Shown piece by piece: positions 33,920-42,662 of a stretch of 64,000 nt of DNA. Origin of the DNA: Rhizobium sp. EC-SD404. Lineage in GTDB: Bacteria; Pseudomonadota; Alphaproteobacteria; Rhizobiales; Rhizobiaceae. Below the pieces are notes generated by a model. The model saw only the letters and a program-made list of their open reading frames with translations. It did not search any database and was not told the DNA's origin. The stretch lies in the NCBI RefSeq assembly GCF_902498825.1, contig NZ_LR701459.1, forward strand, positions 2,775,890-2,839,889, read 5' to 3'. Each line of letters starts with the position of its first letter. Position 1 is the first letter of the stretch. The position numbers were made by a program, and so were the translations under genes.

Positions 33920-34647
33920 CGACGGGTCCGGCTACCATCGCGCCGACCGTGCCCGACGCGTTGGGGTCCGACCCGCTTCCGATGTCGCCCGGTTCGGACC
34001 AAGCCTATCGAGCGACGCTCTATTACATGCCCGGCACCTGTGCACTGGGCATTCACATTGCGCTTGAATGGGCTGGAATACCGTTCGAAGCGATCCGTCT
34101 CAAGCGCTCCGACCTCGCTTCAGACCGATACCTTTCCATCAATCCGATGGGGGTTGTGCCGACACTACGGTTCGACGGTGAGGCGCTGACTGAGGCGTCG
34201 GCGATACTCCTCGCGCTGGCGCGAAGTTTTCCCATTCTTGGGCCCGAAAAAGCTGCGACCGAAAGAGCGCGCTTCGAATTCGAACGAACGATTATCTTCA
34301 TTGGCGGTACGCTGCATCCCCACTTCTGGCCGTGGTTCGTACCCTCACGCTATGGTGCGCGAGGTAGCGACGAAGAGACCCGGGTCAAAATCGCGGCCGA
34401 AGCGCTGATCGCCAAGGACTTCGCCTTCCTTGATGAGAGGCTGGCGTCGCGACCCTTCCTCACCGGCGAAAGGAAGAGCGCCGCCGACGCCTATCTCCTG
34501 CCCATGGCACGCTGGGGACTGAGCCATGAGCGCGCGACCACTTCCTATCCGAACTTTGCGCGTTGGCTGGCCCGAATGGCGGCCGATCCGGGCGTGCGGG
34601 CGGCGATGACCGCACATAATCTTCCCAGCCTCACCTTACCCAAATGA
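33916..34647 (+). CDS. Glutathione S-transferase family protein
   Basis: This 243-residue GST has an N-terminal thioredoxin-like domain (about 33-110): RATLYYMPGTCALGIHIALE, INPMGVVPTLRFDG and the glutathione-binding LTEASAIL. A C-terminal helical domain follows (RPFLTGERKSAADAYLLP). It may join glutathione to an electrophile or reduce it. The first 30 residues are an unusual, probably disordered extension. It overlaps both neighbours by 4 bases or lies within a few bases of them, so it is part of the same transcript. Confidence 0.9.
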   Translation: MTTGPATIAPTVPDALGSDPLPMSPGSDQAYRATLYYMPGTCALGIHIALEWAGIPFEAIRLKRSDLASDRYLSINPMGVVPTLRFDGEALTEASAILLALARSFPILGPEKAATERARFEFERTIIFIGGTLHPHFWPWFVPSRYGARGSDEETRVKIAAEALIAKDFAFLDERLASRPFLTGERKSAADAYLLPMARWGLSHERATTSYPNFARWLARMAADPGVRAAMTAHNLPSLTLPK

Positions 34648-34658
34648 GGAGATCCGCG

Positions 34659-35960
34659 ATGCACCCCACCAGACGCACTGTTATGACCTCCGCCGCAACC
34701 GTGGCGTTTCTCTCGGCGACGTCCGGCCCGCTCTCGTTCGCGGCGTCCGCGCGAGCGCAGGGGACCGATCGCGCGACCGTCCGATCAATCAGCGCCATGG
34801 CGTTCGGCCCCAATGGCCGGTTAGTGATCGCTGACTGGCGCTCGGATGCGCTCCACGCATTGGCGCTTCCAAAAAAGGAGCCCGCCGCCGAGGCCTCGTT
34901 TAACGTCAAGGCGCTCGATGCGGCGATCGCGAAAGCTGAGGGGCTGGAACCGGGACGGATTAAACCGACCGCCGTCGCTATGGAACCGAGCAACGGGCAC
35001 GCTGTCGTCGCATACAAGGCGGGGGCGTCGCCCGAAGCGCCAGCGAGACTTGCCATGGTTAATCCGAGCGGTGCGGTCGAGATCGTCGACCCGGCCGAAT
35101 TGACAGTTTCAACCCAACCCCTTAGCGACCGGCCAGGCGACGCCTTGATCTGGAACGAGACGCCGGCGCGCACGCTACTGGTCACCGACATCGTCCCCCA
35201 CGAATTGCCCGGTGGCGGGACGGAGCTTCTCGTTGCCGGGCTCGCGAACGCCGACTTCTCCTCGACGCTGCGCCGCGTACCGTATCCATTTACAGGCGAG
35301 ATCGCCGTTTCGGAAATCGAGATGTACCACACGGTGCACAACCAGATCGAAACCCGCGCGCCGATCCGAGCCATGAGCATCGTCGAACTGGGTGGTGAAG
35401 AACACCTGCTTGCAGCCTACACTTGTACGCCGCTCGTGACTGCGCCCTTGTCCGCGCTCGTCGACGGCGCTTCGGTCCGGGCCAAGACGATCGCCGAGCT
35501 TGGCTTCGGCAACACACCACTCAGCATCATGCCCTTCGACATCGATTATCATGGCGAGACGTCGAAATGGGTGATGGTGGCCAACGCTGCCAAGGCCGCC
35601 GATCTCATCTCGCTCGACGCGATCGCGGCGGCAAACGCCGCGCCCGGCATCAAGGAACCCGTCAAGGTCCCGTTCGAGACGACAAAAGGGGTCATCGGCG
35701 CACAGATGCCGATCACCAATCTCGTCGGCATGGTCGACCAAGGCCCGCAATTTCTGCTCGCGCTGAGGCGCGGTCCGCAATCGGGAGAGTTGGAGCTCGT
35801 CTCCTTCCGGAAGGGGGCTTTTTTCCGGCTGTCGGATTTCATAAATGAATATGATCTGCCGTCCTATGAATATGGCGAAGACAGTTTCCAGCAGGACTAT
35901 ATTCGGCCCTTCCATCGCATGATGAAGACCGATGAGGGCCATGCTGATCTCATCGAGTGA
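34659..35960 (+). CDS. Tat-exported protein with propeller-like repeats, unknown function
   Basis: This 433-residue protein begins with a twin-arginine signal (PTRRTVMTSAATVAFLSATS; likely cleavage near ARAQ), so the mature part is periplasmic. The first blade-like stretch is ISAMAFGPNGRLVIADWRSD, resembling NHL or SMP-30 propellers, and further such stretches follow. I cannot name a family. The ATG at 34659 is preferred because GAGGAG stands 9 bases before it; an earlier ATG at 34644 overlaps the GST stop. It lies between the GST and an Ig-like gene. Confidence 0.75.
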   Translation: MHPTRRTVMTSAATVAFLSATSGPLSFAASARAQGTDRATVRSISAMAFGPNGRLVIADWRSDALHALALPKKEPAAEASFNVKALDAAIAKAEGLEPGRIKPTAVAMEPSNGHAVVAYKAGASPEAPARLAMVNPSGAVEIVDPAELTVSTQPLSDRPGDALIWNETPARTLLVTDIVPHELPGGGTELLVAGLANADFSSTLRRVPYPFTGEIAVSEIEMYHTVHNQIETRAPIRAMSIVELGGEEHLLAAYTCTPLVTAPLSALVDGASVRAKTIAELGFGNTPLSIMPFDIDYHGETSKWVMVANAAKAADLISLDAIAAANAAPGIKEPVKVPFETTKGVIGAQMPITNLVGMVDQGPQFLLALRRGPQSGELELVSFRKGAFFRLSDFINEYDLPSYEYGEDSFQQDYIRPFHRMMKTDEGHADLIE

Positions 35961-35978
35961 GACGGTCCGTGGGCGGCC

Positions 35979-36656
35979 ATGATCCAAATCTACCCGAACA
36001 CGCATATCTGGCCGTGCAATGCGCTTCGCTTCCACGTCGTTTTCGACCGGACGATGGATACGGACCGGGCGTTGCGCCATGTCCGTCTCGAAAGAATGCG
36101 ATCCGACGGAAACTTCGAATCTGTCACGGGCGCGCTGGTCGACCTTGCAGACGGCCTCTGGTCGCCCGACCAGACGGTCATGACGACTCTGTTCCACCCG
36201 GCCCGGGTCAAGACCGGGCTCGCCGCGAACGAACAGTATGGACGCACGATCGAACCGGGTGCTCGCTACCGGATCGCGATCGATCCGGGATTGGAGGATG
36301 CAAACGGCGTACCTATCGGGCACGTCGTTGAACACGACTTCACGGGCAGCGCGGCTCACAATCAGGGGCTCGCTCATTTGAGCACGAAGCAGAACGCAAA
36401 GGCAGAATGCGTCGTGCGCTTCGATCACCCACTCGATTACCTCTCGGCCTGCACGCATGTCCGGCTCGTCGATCGCGCGGGACGCACGATCCCCAGCGTG
36501 CGGCGCGTCGAAGGGTCTGCGATACGGCTTCGTCCCGTGCAGCCGTCACGGGTCGCAGACGTGGAGATCGATCCGAGACTGGAAGACCCGTGCGGCAATC
36601 GCCTGGCCGGACCTTTCGAGAGCGCGACACCAGCAGAAAGCGCCTTCCCGGTCTGA
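35979..36656 (+). CDS. Ig-like domain protein, two repeats, unknown function
   Basis: This 225-residue protein has two similar beta-sandwich units. NALRFHVVFDRTMDTDRALR and TGLAANEQYGRTIEPGARYR, with VDLADGLWSPDQTVMTTLF between them, match the SbsA-like Ig-like proteins. The second half (about 140-225) repeats the pattern with VVRFDHPLDYLSACTHVRLV and VADVEIDPRLEDPCGNRL. No signal peptide is present, so how it would reach a partner outside the cell is unclear. It follows the exported protein by 18 bases. Confidence 0.75.
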   Translation: MIQIYPNTHIWPCNALRFHVVFDRTMDTDRALRHVRLERMRSDGNFESVTGALVDLADGLWSPDQTVMTTLFHPARVKTGLAANEQYGRTIEPGARYRIAIDPGLEDANGVPIGHVVEHDFTGSAAHNQGLAHLSTKQNAKAECVVRFDHPLDYLSACTHVRLVDRAGRTIPSVRRVEGSAIRLRPVQPSRVADVEIDPRLEDPCGNRLAGPFESATPAESAFPV

Positions 36657-36870
36657 TTGTCTCGCCCAGAGGATTCGCAAGAATGCCGAACCACAAAACA
36701 TTCGCTGGAATACGTCGTCATGGCTCCATGCCTTTATAGCAAGAGATCGCAGAAACTCCGGTCTACCGACCTGAGGACAGATGCAACACGCCATCGTTCG
36801 CCGTCAAAATCGGAAACGATGTGTCACGCAGCCCTCCTCCGATCCCTGGAACGACAGAAGGAAGCCCACA

Positions 36871-37467
36871 ATGAGAAATCCATTTACCGCTGACGACGCC
36901 GCGATGCTCCTGATCGATCATCAGGTCGGCACAGCGAAACTCGCCCGCAATATCGACCACGCGCACCTGCTGGCCAACGCCCGTGCCCTTGCACGAACCG
37001 CAGCCGAAACGGGTATGCCGCTGGTCCTGACGACCAGCCAGGAAGATCGTTTCCAGGGGCCACTGTTCGACGATCTCCAACAGATCGCGCCCGATGCCCA
37101 CGCGGCTCGGGTCGAGCGGCCTGGCGTCGTCGATGCCTGGACCTACGCACCCTTCAAGGACGCCGTCGTGGCGACCGGTCGCAAAAGGCTGATAATGGCC
37201 GGCCTCACCAACGATGTGTGCACCGTCTATCCCGCCATCAGCGCGATCGAGGACGGCTACGAGGTTCAAGTCGTGGTCGATGCGGGCGGCTCGCCCACGC
37301 AGGAGGCCGACGACATCGCGGTCGCCCGCATGCGTCAAGCCGGCGTCACCATCACCTCGACCAACCAAGTGATGGCCGAACTCGCCACCGACTGGGCCAG
37401 TCCCACAGGACAGGCGATCCAGGGCATCATGTACGAGGAAATCCTGAAACCCCTCGTTGAGGGGTAG
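36871..37467 (+). CDS. Isochorismatase-family hydrolase
   Basis: This 198-residue cysteine hydrolase has the catalytic Asp16 in AMLLIDHQVG and Cys117 in GLTNDVCTVYPAISAIED. The fold fits the nicotinamidase/isochorismatase group; the exact substrate is open. AAGGAAG lies before the ATG at 36871. It is separated from the Ig-like gene by 214 bases with no other gene, so it may have its own promoter. It ends the recognisable cargo. Confidence 0.9.
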   Translation: MRNPFTADDAAMLLIDHQVGTAKLARNIDHAHLLANARALARTAAETGMPLVLTTSQEDRFQGPLFDDLQQIAPDAHAARVERPGVVDAWTYAPFKDAVVATGRKRLIMAGLTNDVCTVYPAISAIEDGYEVQVVVDAGGSPTQEADDIAVARMRQAGVTITSTNQVMAELATDWASPTGQAIQGIMYEEILKPLVEG

Positions 37468-37720
37468 GCCGTGATGCCGTCTAGCCCCCAACCCTGCATC
37501 TATGCGCGCGAGAAGGCTCGTTGCGGCGCTTCGTCCCTGGTCCACGCCTCCCCGGCGGGCCTTCTCCACGCACGGAATGGCGATGCGGAAGAGACCTGCC
37601 TACCGCTTCCGATCATTTCCAACGAACGCGATCCGCGCGACATGAAGCATCTGGACAGCGATCCCGGGCCGCTGGACGACCTCAAATTCATGCCATTGGC
37701 CCCGGACACACGTCTTCCTG

Positions 37721-38143
37721 TCTTTCGGTGGAGCGCTTCGCAGCCGCTACGAGATCACCACCAATCCCGGCTTTGGCGCCGGCGAGGAAGACGGTGACGG
37801 CGCCGTCCATCATCGCTAACCGCTCGCCGTCAACCTGGTCGGACGCCATTTCCGCGTCTACGGCGAACTCGAAGGACAGGGACCGGTCAATGAGAACGCG
37901 CTGGAATTCCAGCTCCCCTTCGTCGAGTTGCGCGACGAACTCGGCCCGGGACTTGAAACCTACGCCTGGCTCGAGCGTCATGAACGCAATATACGCTCCA
38001 GCCGTCTCGTCAGCATCCACGACGGGCCGAATGTCCAACGCACCTTTGATCAGTTCGATGCTTGGGGGCTGGCTGAAAGCGTAGCCAGACAAGCGCAACG
38101 TTCAATCGTGCCTCCTGACAACGCACTTAACCAAGAAATCTGA
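37721..38143 (+). pseudogene. Degenerate coding remnant with an in-frame stop
   Basis: One plus-strand frame reads protein-like on both sides of a TAA at 37817-37819: FGGALRSRYEITTNPGFG before it, and VGRHFRVYGELEGQG, NALEFQLPFVELRDELG and LETYAWLERHERNIR after it, to a stop at 38143. This looks like a broken gene. The family is unknown to me. An antisense frame (37688-38098) is also open but less convincing. This is the last coding-like DNA before the tRNA. Confidence 0.4.
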
Positions 38144-38397
38144 TGCTTACTTGGGGAACCAATCATCGTGTTGAAAAGTCGGGCATATTTCCATCCGACG
38201 GATGCCACGTGCTTACGCAAGACCTTCGCGCAAGCGCTGGTCTTTTTCGATCCGCAGCGCTATCTCGTTGCATTTTTTTGGAAAATGGTGCACCCGACAG
38301 GATTCGAACCTGTGGCCTCCGCCTTCGGAGGGCGGCGCTCTATCCAGCTGAGCTACGGGTGCATACCGTTCGCGAGATGCTTACGCCATGCTTACGC
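38144..38397. repeat. Cluster of TGCTTAC repeats around the tRNA (possible integrase arm sites)
   Basis: TGCTTAC occurs four times in the same orientation: 38144-38150, 38210-38216, 38378-38384 and 38389-38395. The last three extend to TGCTTACGC. The final pair is 11 bases apart, about one helix turn. Repeats of this sort beside an integrated tRNA are typical arm sites of tyrosine recombinases. Their role here is inferred. Confidence 0.4.
38286..38362 (-). tRNA. tRNA-Arg (CCG anticodon)
   Basis: Read on the minus strand, the acceptor arms GCACCCG and CGGGTGC pair. The D arm (AGCTCAGCTGGATAGAG), the anticodon arm CCGCC-CTCCGAA-GGCGG and the T arm (TTCGAATC) are all present, followed by discriminator A and encoded CCA. 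The anticodon CCG reads arginine CGG. The 77-base gene is intact. It is the likely attachment site, or the compensating copy, at the right end of the ICE. Confidence 0.96.
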
Positions 38398-38496
38398 GAG
38401 ATTTTCGGCCTCTTGAAGAGCGAATCCGATATCCGCTCAAGCCGTTGTTTAGTCACCTCTTTCTTCCAGAACATTTCGCGATCGCCAGACTTGACA

Positions 38497-38541
<45 letters not shown>

Positions 38542-38684
38542 CGGCGCGGGGCATGATCCGCGCGGGATTGGTGATAGACGATGGCGCGCTTCGCTTCAAT
38601 GGGGAATTGGCGGCCGCGTGGGTTTGGTGGTGGGCAGTTGGGAGGGGCGCGCCGTATGGGCTTCCGGCGCGACAGAGGTTTAAT
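38542..38684. other. Gap after the tRNA remnant, nothing else seen
   Basis: Together with 38363-38496 this short GC-rich stretch holds no supported gene. It follows the tRNA remnant and precedes the stop of the carboxypeptidase gene. The long open frame across it (38388-39623, plus) is the opposite strand of that gene and is rejected. Confidence 0.6.
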
Positions 38685-39557
38685 TCATCGGGCGCGCGAC
38701 GCGAGCGGCATGTAGATTTCCAGGAGTTGGCGCATATGTTCGTTACGCGCTTTGGCCGTATCGCCGCCGAGCACGACGGCGACGACGCTGCGGCCACCGG
38801 CCTGGGCCGAGGTCGCGAGGTTGAAGCCCGATGCGCGGATATACCCGGTCTTCAGGCCGTCGACGCCGGGCATCGCACCGACCAGTTCGTTGTGGCCGCG
38901 GATTGTCGTACCGCGATAGACGAAGTCCTTGTTGCCGAAATAGCGGTAATATTGGGGAAAGTCGCGGCGAAGCGCGAGCGAGAGCACCGCCATGTCCCGC
39001 GCTGTCGTGATCTGCGCGCTGTCCGGCAGCCCATGCGGATTGCGAAAGATGGTGCTTGCCATGCCGAGCTGGCGGGCCTTGGCGTTCATGACGGCGGCAA
39101 AGCCCGCTTCGGTACCACCGAGATATTCCGCGACGGCAGTGGCGACGTCATTGGCCGACTTGACGACGAGCGAGAGGATCGCCTCCTCGACGGAGAGCGC
39201 TTCTCCCGCCCTGAAGCCTATTTTTGTCGGCGGACGCGAAGCGGCGTAAGCCGAAACCGGGATCGGCGTGGTTTCGGCGAAACGACGGTCGCGCAGACCT
39301 TCGAACAGGACATAGAGCGTCATCATCTTCGTCAGCGAAGCGGGATGACGCGGCGTATCGGCGCCATATTGGTAGAGCACCTGTCCCGAATGCGCATCGA
39401 CGACGATCGCGGCGTATTTCTCCGACAGCGGCGGCGGGGCGACCGGCGTGGACACCTGAAGGGTCGTGCTGGTACATCCCGCAAGAAGTACGGCAGCAAA
39501 GGCAAGCGCGAGGAAGCGCCGCAAGGCGGTCGACGCGAAGGAATTGATGGTCTGCAA
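38685..39557 (-). CDS. D-alanyl-D-alanine carboxypeptidase (PBP5/6-like), lipoprotein
   Basis: This 290-residue enzyme has all three serine-peptidase motifs: SxxK in HPASLTKMMTLYVLF, SxN in VVKSANDVATAVAE, and KTG in DGLKTGYIRASG. It trims the last D-alanine from peptidoglycan side chains. The N-terminal signal ends in LAGC, so it is lipid-anchored. It lacks the extra C-terminal domain of classical PBP5. It is divergent from the lytic transglycosylase gene, with about 165 bases between them. Confidence 0.93.
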   Translation of the reverse strand: MQTINSFASTALRRFLALAFAAVLLAGCTSTTLQVSTPVAPPPLSEKYAAIVVDAHSGQVLYQYGADTPRHPASLTKMMTLYVLFEGLRDRRFAETTPIPVSAYAASRPPTKIGFRAGEALSVEEAILSLVVKSANDVATAVAEYLGGTEAGFAAVMNAKARQLGMASTIFRNPHGLPDSAQITTARDMAVLSLALRRDFPQYYRYFGNKDFVYRGTTIRGHNELVGAMPGVDGLKTGYIRASGFNLATSAQAGGRSVVAVVLGGDTAKARNEHMRQLLEIYMPLASRAR

Positions 39558-39722
39558 GCGAAGGCCCCGTGCACTAGATCAGAACTATCGAATATACCGG
39601 CGCCGCCTGGCAGTTCGATGTGAAGTCGCAGTCTTAGGCCGACAAGATTAAGGCGACGTTATTCATACTTGCATGAAAAGCTGGAGCGAGGAATTCTTGG
39701 GCGAACGAGCTGGCGGATCCCG

Positions 39723-40673
39723 ATGAGCATTGTGCCTTCCTGTCTGCGCGCCTTGCTGCTGGCGCTTCTCGTGGCGGCAGCACCGGTCATGGTCGCAAAG
39801 GCGGCCGAACTGTCCGCCGAACATGATGCGATCGAAGAAGCCCGCTGCGGCTGGCGCCATGCCGTGGCACTGCCCGGCCGCCTGCCGGCCGATATCTGCA
39901 TCCGTTCCGATCATTTCGCCGAAGACATCTGCCGGACGATCGAGGGACTGTCCGCAGGCCATGATCTGCCGGCCGGCTTCTTCGCGCGGCTGATCTGGCA
40001 GGAAAGCCGCTTCGATCCGAATGCGGTGAGCCCCGCCGGCGCGCAAGGTATCGCGCAGTTCATCCCGTCGACGGCGCGGCTCAGGGCACTCTCGGATCCC
40101 TTCAACCCGGCGGAGGCCCTTGCCCGGTCGGCCCATTATCTCGCCGAGATGAAGGAGCGATTCGGCAGCCTCGGCTTCGCCGCGATCGGCTACAATGCAG
40201 GCGAGGAGCGCGCCCGACGCTTTCTGGCGGGTGACACTTTCATGCCGGGCGAAACGCGCGCCTATGTCCACATCATTACCGGGCGCGGCGTCGAGCAGTG
40301 GCGCGACGATCCACCGACGGATCTCGATTTCGCGCTCGCCACCGATGTGCCGTTTACCCAAGCCTGCCTGGAGCTCGCGAAGAACAGCCGCATGAGCGAG
40401 ATGCGGATGGCTGCGGGAGACTGGAAGCCGTGGGGCGTTCAGCTGGGATCGGATTTCTCGCGCGCGAATGCCGAGCGCATCTTTGCCCGCGTCCAGTCGC
40501 GCACCCCGGCGCTCGCCGGCGAAACGCCCATTTTCGTGGCCGAGCGCAACCGCAGTTTCGGCAGCCGGAGCCGCACCGCCGTGCGCGTCGGCCGCGACAC
40601 GCGCGAAGAAAGCCAGGCGCTGTGTGCCGACATAAGGCGAGCCGGTGGCTTCTGCTTGGTCGTGCGCAACTGA
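39723..40673 (+). CDS. Lytic transglycosylase (SLT family)
   Basis: This 316-residue periplasmic enzyme has a signal peptide (LRALLLALLVAAAPVMVAKA). The SLT domain (about 85-190) has FFARLIWQESRFDPNAVSPA with the catalytic Glu, GAQGIAQFIPSTARLRAL, and AAIGYNAGEERARRFLAG. A C-terminal part of about 100 residues is of unknown kind and ends in CADIRRAGGFCLVVRN, with two cysteines. The internal ATG at 39723 gives the signal peptide; the frame is open from 39669. Confidence 0.9.
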   Translation: MSIVPSCLRALLLALLVAAAPVMVAKAAELSAEHDAIEEARCGWRHAVALPGRLPADICIRSDHFAEDICRTIEGLSAGHDLPAGFFARLIWQESRFDPNAVSPAGAQGIAQFIPSTARLRALSDPFNPAEALARSAHYLAEMKERFGSLGFAAIGYNAGEERARRFLAGDTFMPGETRAYVHIITGRGVEQWRDDPPTDLDFALATDVPFTQACLELAKNSRMSEMRMAAGDWKPWGVQLGSDFSRANAERIFARVQSRTPALAGETPIFVAERNRSFGSRSRTAVRVGRDTREESQALCADIRRAGGFCLVVRN

Positions 40674-40763
40674 CGCCACGCGCCCTTTCGCGCAACAGCC
40701 GCTTGCAAGCTTCGCCGCAACGCCGATAGAACGCGTCCAACGAAGCGGTGTGGAGACTTGATC

Positions 40764-41528
40764 ATGGACATCAATGGAGTAGCGGCAATCGTCACGGGTG
40801 GCGCGTCCGGGCTCGGTGCGGCAACGGCGCGGGCACTGGCGAAAGCAGGCGCCAAGGTGGCCCTCGTCGATCATAACGAAGCGGGCGCCATAAAGGTCGC
40901 CGACGAAATTGGCGGCATCGGCATCGGCTGCGACGTCTCCAGCGCCGAGCAGGCCGAAGACGCAGTGAAACGCGCGGAAGAAGCCCATGGCCCGGCCCGC
41001 ATCCTCGTCAACTGCGCCGGCATTGCCCCTGCCAAGAAAGTTCTGTCGAAGTCGGGCGTCATGCCGCTCGACGAGTTCCGCAAGGCCATCGAGGTCAATC
41101 TGATCGGCACGTTCAACTTCCTGCGCCTCGTGGCGGAGCGCGCGGCCAATCTAGATCCGGTTTCCGAAAGCGGCGAGCGCGGCGTGATCATCAACACCGC
41201 TTCCGTCGCCGCCTATGAAGGCCAGATCGGCCAGACGGCTTATGCCGCATCGAAGGGTGGCGTGAAGGCGCTGACGCTGCCGGCCGCACGCGAGTTCGCG
41301 CAGATCGGCATTCGCGTCTGCTGCATTGCGCCGGGCATCTTCGAAACGCCGATGCTGCTCGGCTTGCCAGAGCCGGCGCAAAAGAGCCTCGGCGCCTCGG
41401 TGCCCTTCCCGTCCCGCCTCGGCAAGCCGGACGAATACGCCAAGCTCGTGCTCGCTATTCTCGACAACGAGATGCTGAACGGCGAGACGATACGCCTCGA
41501 CGGCGCGCTGCGCATGGCGCCGAAGTAA
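40764..41528 (+). CDS. SDR, 3-hydroxyacyl-CoA dehydrogenase type 2-like
   Basis: This 254-residue classical SDR has the cofactor loop AAIVTGGASGLGAATARALA, VNCAGIAPA, and the catalytic Y-x-x-x-K in GQTAYAASKGGVKAL. INGVAAIVTGG at the N terminus and GIRVCCIAPGIFETPML near the end match the HSD10-like group that oxidises 3-hydroxyacyl-CoA with NAD. GGAG lies about 8 bases before the ATG at 40764; a TTG two codons earlier is possible. It is alone on the plus strand before the mod genes. Confidence 0.88.
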   Translation: MDINGVAAIVTGGASGLGAATARALAKAGAKVALVDHNEAGAIKVADEIGGIGIGCDVSSAEQAEDAVKRAEEAHGPARILVNCAGIAPAKKVLSKSGVMPLDEFRKAIEVNLIGTFNFLRLVAERAANLDPVSESGERGVIINTASVAAYEGQIGQTAYAASKGGVKALTLPAAREFAQIGIRVCCIAPGIFETPMLLGLPEPAQKSLGASVPFPSRLGKPDEYAKLVLAILDNEMLNGETIRLDGALRMAPK

Positions 41529-41546
41529 GCCCCAAAATGCGTCGGC

Positions 41547-42662
41547 TCAGGCACCATCCTGGCGGTGGGTCTGGGCCGGACGTTCGATCGCGATCGACTT
41601 GACGAGAACGAAGACCGGCCTGCCTTCGGCAAGCTCCAGTTCGGCAACGGCCATGCGCGTGACACGGGCGCGAACACCGACACCCGCGACATCCACCAGC
41701 ACTTCCGCATAGGCCGTTTCGGCCTCCGCCGCGATCTGGCGCACAGTGCCGGAAAGAACGTTGCGGATGGAAAGCCCGCTCGGCCGCTCCGTGGCCAGCG
41801 CAACGTCGCGGGCGCGCAACCTGACCTTCACCATCTGACCGATCACGCCGTCGATGCGCGGCACGAGCAGCATCTGGCCGCGATGATCGAGCTTGGTCAT
41901 CACCCACTCGGCATTATGACCGACGATCTGAGCAGTCAGCGTCACGCCCGCCTCGAAACGCCCTGTCAGCGGCCCGAGGTCGATGCGTGACAGCACGTCC
42001 TCGACCGGCCCCTTGGCGGCGACGCGGCCGCCCGAAAGCACGATCATTCGGTCGGCGAGCTGTCCCACCTCCTCCACCGCATGCGTGACGTAGATGATCG
42101 GGATCGAAAACCTGCGCGGCAGGCTTGCGATATGCGGCAGGATTTCGGCTTTGCGCCCGCCATCCAGCGCGGCCAGCGGTTCGTCAAGCAGCAGCAGACG
42201 CGGCCGCGAAAGCAGGGTTCGGGCGATGGCGACGCGCTGTCGTTCGCCGCCGGAAAGCGCCGTGACGGATCGGTCGAGCAGCGGCACGAGATCAAGCGCA
42301 TCGACGACATCGTCGAAGGTCGGCTTATCACTGATCTTGCGCGAGCGGCGGTCGGCAAAAGCAAGATTTCCTCTTACCGAGAGATGTGCGAAGAGCCGCG
42401 CATCCTGGAACACATAGCCGACGCCGCGCCGTTCGGTCGGCACGAATTGCCGCGTCGATGTTTGTTGCCAAACGTCCTGGTCGAAGCGCACATGGCCGGT
42501 TGCCTCGCGGTCGAGCCCAGAGAGGATGCGCAGAAGCGTGCTCTTGCCGCAGCCGGAATGGCCGAAAAGCGCCGTGATGCCGGTCAGCGGGATCGCTTCT
42601 TCCACCTGGAGATCGAAGGCGCCGAAGCGGCGCGCGATGGCTATGTCGAGCATCACCATCAT
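41547..42662 (-). CDS. modC: Molybdate ABC transporter ATPase ModC
   Basis: This 371-residue ATPase has Walker A GHSGCGKSTLL, signature SALSGGERQRVAIARTLLSR (read TALSGGERQ here), and Walker B PRLLLLDEPLAALDG. The C-terminal part (about 285-371) holds a molybdate-binding MOP domain. It energises molybdate import. The start codon shares one base with the modB stop (TGATG). A longer open reading into modB is an unsupported extension. Confidence 0.96.
   Translation of the reverse strand: MMVMLDIAIARRFGAFDLQVEEAIPLTGITALFGHSGCGKSTLLRILSGLDREATGHVRFDQDVWQQTSTRQFVPTERRGVGYVFQDARLFAHLSVRGNLAFADRRSRKISDKPTFDDVVDALDLVPLLDRSVTALSGGERQRVAIARTLLSRPRLLLLDEPLAALDGGRKAEILPHIASLPRRFSIPIIYVTHAVEEVGQLADRMIVLSGGRVAAKGPVEDVLSRIDLGPLTGRFEAGVTLTAQIVGHNAEWVMTKLDHRGQMLLVPRIDGVIGQMVKVRLRARDVALATERPSGLSIRNVLSGTVRQIAAEAETAYAEVLVDVAGVGVRARVTRMAVAELELAEGRPVFVLVKSIAIERPAQTHRQDGA

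Noticed and set aside
37688..38098. Minus-strand frame of 136 codons in the degenerate stretch
   Set aside because: It has no ribosome site and no known pattern; the plus frame with one stop looks more protein-like. Uncertain either way.
38542..39623. Long plus-strand frame (38388-39623) across the carboxypeptidase gene
   Set aside because: It is the shadow of the D,D-carboxypeptidase on the minus strand, which has all three catalytic motifs and a lipobox. The plus frame has no family pattern.
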